From: Ectocarpus siliculosus
Lineage: Eukaryota; Sar; Phaeophyceae; Ectocarpales; Ectocarpaceae
Reading direction: 5' to 3'
Length of the DNA: 64,000 bases
NCBI GenBank assembly: GCA_000310025.1
Contig: FN649741.1
Location: 631,615-695,614, forward strand
How positions within the stretch are numbered: position 1 is the first letter of the stretch; each line of letters opens with the position of its first letter. The notes beneath the pieces are model-generated. The model was not told the origin of the DNA, did not search any database, and worked only from the letters and a program-made list of their open reading frames with translations. Made by a program: the position numbers and the translations under genes. Below are positions 58,701 through 64,000 of this stretch, piece by piece.

Positions 58701-61700
58701 GCCATGTAACCCGCAAGAGCATACCTGTACATTACACCACGAGAGCACTTCTTAGGTGTCGGGTGAGATAGGCAGGGGCAGGGGCGCCATGTTGTTGAGC
58801 GGAGGTCACTTAGTGCGAAACGCAAAGGAGTTGCACGAAGGTCGTCAAACAGAAAATTTGTGCGACTCCCTCTCCCATGCAGCAGGTGTTCCAATCAGTG
58901 GCGCTCTAAGCATGGCGTACACATGGCGGCTGATATTGCCGTCTTCCAGCGGTTGCGAAGTGTGTTTTTGGTTCAAAACCTTGCCGGCCCAATGCTGGCA
59001 AATCAAGCGGGGTCATTTAACGTTCACTAGGTTACTCAACACTAGAATGGCGATGGAGATCCCCAACCCAGCAGTAATATTTGTTCAAGCGTTGAATCTG
59101 AGTACTGGTTTACAAGGGTGATGGGGGGTAAACGCCACAGAGTACGTTAGAATTTTTTCAACGATGCAAGAACCGATCTCAATCTGTTTGGAGTGGGTGT
59201 TCTTGATTCTTCTCGTTATAATTTTTGTTCAAATATATCTCGACCACATACGACAACACAAGCATGCAGATCTCCATTCGACAGGCCCAACATGTTTTTA
59301 TTGTACTGAGGGGGTGAGTTCTTCTCTACCACGACGAACTTCATGTAGCGTGTTCCCGCCCTGCACGCAGGTGAAGCAGGAGTTCTACAAGTACCCGAAA
59401 CCTGCGTACAACTTCAACTACGTCGATCAGCTCATCTCCGGAGATGAGGAGCAACTGTGGGAAGTCACCAAGTACCGGCGGCTCCTCTTCAACATCGTTC
59501 CTCCCAAGGCAAGGCAGCTTCCTTTTTGTTGTTTGCTCTTGAGGGCATTTCTTCGAGCCTGTAAAGCGGTCCCACGTGCGACTGCCAGAACGAGTGAAGG
59601 GGGGGAGGGAGACTGCCATTCGCAATTGTCGTTTTTTGGCTGGGTTCCCTACTAAATAGCAAAACACCTTAGGCAACGACCAAAATGCGCTTGAAAAATC
59701 AGTTGATATCGACGAGAACTTTCGATGTTACAGTGGTTGTTCAGCTCATTCATTTCCCCCGTCTATCTTTGGGCCTATTTTTCACGCGTTTGCTTGCCGC
59801 GTTTGCTCCGCAGTATGCAAACGCGTCCTTGATTGTTACGAATTTCCAATATGTGAACATATAGTAAAATATTACCGATGGGACCTTTCGCCTTCGTTTT
59901 TTTTTGGTATTGTTGCTTCGAGCGGAACGACGGCTGGATCTGGATCCGGGGCCATGTCGTGTTTGCCCCTCGCACCTCTGCTCGTTTGCTTCGCTCCTCC
60001 TCTTGCCGCGTCTCCGTGAAACAAATGATTTAGATTATGCGAAGCGATGCGTATTGTCGTCGTTATTGTTGTCATCTCGAGGTGACGAGCGCAGAGGAGA
60101 AACGCGGCGTATCCCTTATCCCCCTTGCCATGAACAGAAGTTATGCGCCTCGTGCACGCGTTGCTGTTCTTGTTCGCGCTATCAGCTCGTCTCCTTTTTT
60201 TGGTCACCTAAAGGCGGCGGGCGTAGAGGAGGAAGAAGCCGTCGCGGACCATGTGTTGACCGGTTGGACTTCCTTTCTGCTAGTCTCGTCTCTAGTTACT
60301 GTTTGTGATATAAGTCTTACACCCAAAACAAGAAATAATCTACAATGATAAGACAAACACTCACGCACACACAAGGCTCGGGCATCCCCCCGCACGGAGT
60401 ATCTCGAGGCTCCCGGAGACTTGTTCCTTCATGGCTTTTGTTCTCCTTGGCGTGTCTCGTCTCTTTGCGTTGTGGGGGGTCTCCATTGCTTGCAGGTGAC
60501 CAACGCAGAGGAGGAAGAAGCCTTCGCCGACGCCCTGGACAGGTTCGCCGAGCACCTCAACGGCAAGAGGACGCTCGTCTCCCAAGACCCCCGGCATGGC
60601 ACGGCGCCGACCGTGTCCTTCGCCCTGCGCAGAAAATTCCCCAAAGTTTCTGCCGGTGGTGTGGATGAGGACAACGGCGCCGAGTGCCAGGCGGCGAGGA
60701 ATGGGCGGGCGGAGTCGGCGACGGCGACGGCGAGCTCTCGAAGAATGTCCTCAGAGTACTCCTCCCGCGGTGAGGAAAGGAAGGGGGCCCCGCCGATGGG
60801 ACCGGGAAGAAGACCGCACGGGGGTTCCGCAGGTGGGGAGGTTGGGGCCGTTAGGGGTAGGGCTTCGTGGGGATCGAGCGGCGGGGAGACCTCGGTGGCG
60901 GCGGCAGCGGCAGCAGCAGCGGCAACAGCGGCGGTGGTGGATGCGGCGGGAAGGGATGACGGGCCTGCAACTGCGAGGTGAGTGTTTCGCGTTAGAAGTG
61001 GGTTGACCGTAGCTCACCGCTTTGATTCCAGCGCTTAGTGCTGTGCTTCTGCTGCTGTACTCGTGCTCCCAGGCTATGGCCATTTGTTTGTCTGCGGTAT
61101 CGATGTTACGATGACGCTGCGCGCGTTTGTTTTTTTGCGTCTGTCTGCGATTGTGTTTTTCGTTTGTGTTGCTGCTGTCGGTCTTTTCCCTCGATGTGTT
61201 GCTTCTTTTCGCGTCGTCTGGACGCGCCCCACGCCGTTGCTTGGCGTCAACTATAGCGCGCTGTAGGGCGTTATCTGATCCCGAAACAGGGTGGCTCGTT
61301 GCCGTGTCCCACGGATCGCTCTTTCCTCAGTCGATTGCCACTCATACATGCTATGGTACACCCGTCTGCCGGGGTCCCTTCCTCCATCTGCCCCTCTCCT
61401 TGTCTCTGACAAAAAATGACGTATTCTATAGTTCCGTGACGGTGAGGATGGACATGACCACAAAGGCGCCGGTTGCCCCGGCAGCGGACACTCTAGGGGT
61501 CGGCGGCGGCCGTGGCCCCAGCGCGGCCGGGGCAGACACTGTCGCCAGAGGAGGCGGCAGAGGTAGAGACTTGAAAGACAACAGGGACCGCAAGGATAGG
61601 GATAGAGATGGAAGAGACCCCAAGGGCAAGGATAAAAGGCACGGCGGCGGCGGTGGCAAGGGGTGGAACGGCAAGGTCGGCGGGGTCGAGAAGGGCGGAA

Positions 61701-64000
61701 AGGCGGCGGCGGCGGCGGCGGGCGAGGCTACTGAGGAGAAGCCGGAAGACGCGCCTCCGCCGCCGCACAAGGAGTGGCTCGACGTTGTCCATGACAAGGT
61801 GCGATGCGATGTGTGTGATGAAAACCTGACCAGAAGAGACAGAGAAAAGACGAAAAGATGTACATGCAGACGTCCGTCAACGACAGGGTGAGGATGGTGC
61901 TAGAAAAGTAAAGACGACTTAGAATAGAGGGGTCATATCCACCAGCCCTCGGCAGGTAACGTGTGGTGGCGATGAAACTATTTAGTTGACCAAGAAGCAT
62001 GCGCAACTACCCTCACGCCCTAGACATGTTCAACAGAGAACCACACAAGAACATCATTAGATGGCACACCGGACATGAACGTGTTCGTGCTTAGACGTTT
62101 GTGTTGCAAGTAGCGTTGCCCTTGACCCAAACACACAACTTTTACCCTCTCTCTACGATCTCAAAATGTGTTTTACCTCTGGCAGAGCTTGGTTTGTTAT
62201 TCCTCCTGGCACCGCGCGTGCTTGTTGCGACGCACAAGTCTCACAACCGACTTCTTCGCCCGGCCCGCCCCGGAACCCAAGCTTATCCTGGCTGTCCGTG
62301 TTTGGTTTGGCGCCGCCGCTTTCTTTGCTGTGCAGGATGTAGACATCTCGCGCGTCATCCACGTCGACGTGCACTGGCTCCTGTGCAGCGCGGCCAAGGT
62401 CACCGAGTACGTGACGGGTCTGCGCCGCTGCGCCCACGACCTCCAGCTTCAGCTTCTCCAGGTCAGGATTTGCCCGCGCACTTTGGCAGAGGGTAAAAAG
62501 AAAGTAGATTGTTGCCAGTTTGGACGTTCCCAACTCCAATGAAAAGGTGGGGCTTATTCGCGTGGCCAGTTGTACGTGGGTCCGTTTTAGGGCGCCACCA
62601 CGCTTCCGACGAAAGGTACTGCGTGCACAGCAGTGATGGGTGAGCATAATTAGCCCGTTGCTGGCGGCAGATACCCCGAATCTTCCGCCATTCAACAGTG
62701 TTTATTAGATGGATGGTTCCTTTCGGCCCCCCAACTTCAACCCTTCAGTAAGATGGTCCGGTTCAAGGCACGCCCCACCTTCACGATTCCCTGATATCGC
62801 CACACGCTGCTTGACCCCTATGCTGTGTCTTGGCCACGTCTACACGGTATCGACTTCTTGTTTTTCTGTTTGCCCAGGCGCCCACCTACACCAGAGTGCC
62901 GGAAATCAACACGCACCCGCTCGTGACGCACCCGTACATCGAGATCCCCCCATGCTCCGCTCGCGAGGAGAAAGACATCCTGTTGCGGGTGCAGAACCAC
63001 ATGGTCGACTCGAACGACTACGTGAGGTGCTGCGACGTCACCACCGACTGGAAGGTAAACATTGTAGAACATTTTTTGTTTTATGTTGGTTCGTGTTGCC
63101 GGCACGCTGTCGGTGTACTGCTTGCGTAGTTTTAGATGCATCATAGCCACGGCTGCGCTGCTGATTCATCCATCGCCTTCACGCTACTCCAGCCTAGTGG
63201 TCGGAGTGCAGCAGCGGTCCCTGCATAAGGACGCAAAACACCGAGTTTGGCCGGTGGCCGTCTTGTACTATGGCCGGCGAAATCGCGTGACACAGATGGA
63301 ATATCCACGTTGGCTCATACTCGGAACAGTAGTATCGGGTGCCCGGTATACGGCCGGCCAAATCTGGCACTATGTGACCTTGGTTGTGCTGTTTCCCTTG
63401 CTCAGCGCGCTTGTTAAACGGTTGAAACAGTTTTCTTTTCAATGTTGGGAGAATGGGGGTAAACGTCATAACGCCCTGGGGCGCGTTTTTGCCCATCAGA
63501 AACGTAGCTTCCCCCGCCCCCTGCTGGCGTGTACTCAGGTTCTCCAAGTTAATCCTTCACATGCACGGCATTGTTGTTTTGTTGTTGTTGATGTTACGAA
63601 GTTGGTTTTCACTTGCTAAACCGCTCTGACCGCTACCACTACCTCCGTTTTGCGTAACAGTTCAACGGGTACGAGGCGAATTTCCGTGGTCGTAGGCCTG
63701 TCCAACTAAGGTTGGAAGTAAGGAAATTCTCCATATCCAGACGACATGCATGACGATTACTCCATCGTTCTGTTTAGTTTGACGAACCTTCACACAGCCA
63801 CTCCAACAAGCGTAGCGGGTCGATGACGGAACCCACGCCGAGACCATCAGACCGTGACCCGGATACCCGTGGATTTCCCCTAATGTGGCACCGAGAGTGT
63901 TGCGCGCAACCCCGCTCCCCCCCCCCTCTCCTCCTCCGTCAATCAGTCTCCTCCTCCCCCCCCATCCCGGCTTTGTAGGGATGCGAGGTCAATGGTCACA
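43302..64000 (+). CDS. IML1: IML1/DEPDC5, GATOR1 complex subunit (3' end off the right edge)
   Basis: GATOR1 is the GTPase-activating complex for Rag GTPases that restrains TORC1 at the lysosome/vacuole. Exons: 43302-43448, 44023-44103, 45205-45378, 45771-45908, 46479-46637, 47178-47267, 47550-47837, 48151-48277, 48560-48900, 49172-50368, 51193-51392, 51943-53445, 54104-54440, 55250-55411, 56351-56424, 56882-56948, 57592-57765, 58295-58399, 59371-59508, 60496-60977, 61432-61798, 62336-62461, 62878-63054, and one from 63661 with unclear end. Landmarks matching DEPDC5: HVELNVKGIF, GDVYYEVFLRFVEDLVERW, TVVFFCRVYF, VNVLDKHYLDRDLSRSGNS, QRMMDNGIGMDMVSL, LPHWMNLTF, FNPFQTADERQ, THNRRRWSHVF, LPTSIDYVPT and HVDVHWLLCSAAKVTEYV. 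Exons 10 to 13 carry large Gly, Ser, Pro and Gln-rich insertions. No DEP domain was found. The intron after 59508 uses a GC donor. The true start codon may lie upstream. Confidence 0.9.
44477..45077. other. Gap with a garbled duplicate of its left flank
   Basis: 44889-45077, right of the gap, follows 44477-44657 base for base in order (agcattg..gg.ccttt...., ..tccataaa.tttttaaa..., a long final poly-C) but with bases collapsed into homopolymer blocks. It is a low-quality trace of the same DNA and not a real repeat. It lies in the IML1 intron 44104-45204. Confidence 0.8.
44789..44888. other. Assembly gap (100 N)
   Basis: Exactly 100 undetermined bases in an IML1 intron, likely a placeholder of arbitrary length. 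Confidence 0.95.
51848..51893. repeat. (CCCCCA)n hexamer repeat
   Basis: Seven or so CCCCCA units in the IML1 intron, ending about 50 bp before the acceptor of the exon 51943-53445. The other strand, (TGGGGG)n, could form a G-quadruplex. Confidence 0.9.
52694..52798 (+). repeat. Seven tandem (S/T)P pentapeptide repeats in IML1
   Basis: 35 codons of exon 51943-53445 read as seven successive five-residue units such as GRSPI, GQTPV, IRSPL, GQSPL, EQSPL and TRSPP. Six of seven contain Ser-Pro or Thr-Pro, the minimal site for proline-directed kinases. Confidence 0.85.
54066..54103. repeat. (CAC/CAT)n tract at an IML1 splice acceptor
   Basis: A run of CAC/CAT triplets directly precedes the acceptor of the exon 54104-54440 and replaces the usual pyrimidine tract. 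Confidence 0.7.

Overview
The window looks like nuclear DNA of an intron-rich eukaryotic alga, most likely a stramenopile and plausibly a brown alga. This is an inference from several signs: dense GT-AG introns joining short conserved exons, many simple repeats, draft-style N gaps, a vitamin B12-dependent methionine synthase, and a fragment of an NLR-like gene with a helical-bundle N-terminus. Nothing prokaryotic (operons, Shine-Dalgarno sites, CRISPR) is present. Gene models below were assembled by hand by matching conserved exon peptides to splice sites and checking that intron phases agree.

Layout, left to right. (1) 1-13.0 kb, minus strand: the 5' two thirds of cobalamin-dependent methionine synthase (metH/MTR), 12 exons visible, continuing off the left edge. 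Its introns are full of mobile and repeated DNA: a five-copy tandem repeat that duplicates the splice acceptor of one exon, a ~480-bp foldback, TACC-ended foldback MITEs, a 1.06-kb TTAA-flanked piggyBac-type non-autonomous element and a 326-bp TTAA-flanked MITE. (2) 13.8-15.2 kb, plus: CHMP1/Did2, an ESCRT-III subunit. (3) 17.2-18.8 kb, minus: a probable PEX26/APEM9-like peroxisomal protein. (4) 19.2-22.6 kb, plus: a seven-exon class V aminotransferase (cysteine-desulfurase-like fold). (5) 25.5-26.4 kb, minus: a truncated and frameshifted NLR-like gene ending just after its P-loop.

(6) 28.5-43.0 kb: the most interesting region. A perfect 17-bp inverted sequence (TTAACCCTTATGTGACT, i.e. a TTAA target plus a 13-bp terminal repeat) bounds about 14.5 kb. 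Inside are a spliced piggyBac-superfamily transposase gene (two single-base frameshifts, one 4.9-kb intron packed with repeats), an intact OTU-type cysteine protease ORF immediately upstream on the same strand whose splice donor is in phase with the transposase N-terminal exon, and a small plus-strand Cys-containing orphan gene with a 24-nt microexon. This looks like a giant cargo-carrying piggyBac element, possibly encoding an OTU-transposase fusion.

(7) 43.3 kb to the right edge, plus: IML1/DEPDC5, the GATOR1 subunit that restrains TORC1. Its 23 fully delimited exons give 6,654 coding bases in one continuous frame (2,218 codons), and it continues past the edge. It has very large low-complexity insertions and appears to lack the DEP domain that names the family.

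Two N gaps (32707-32862, 44789-44888) are present. Sequence just right of the second is a badly base-called duplicate of sequence just left of it, so that part of the assembly should not be trusted.
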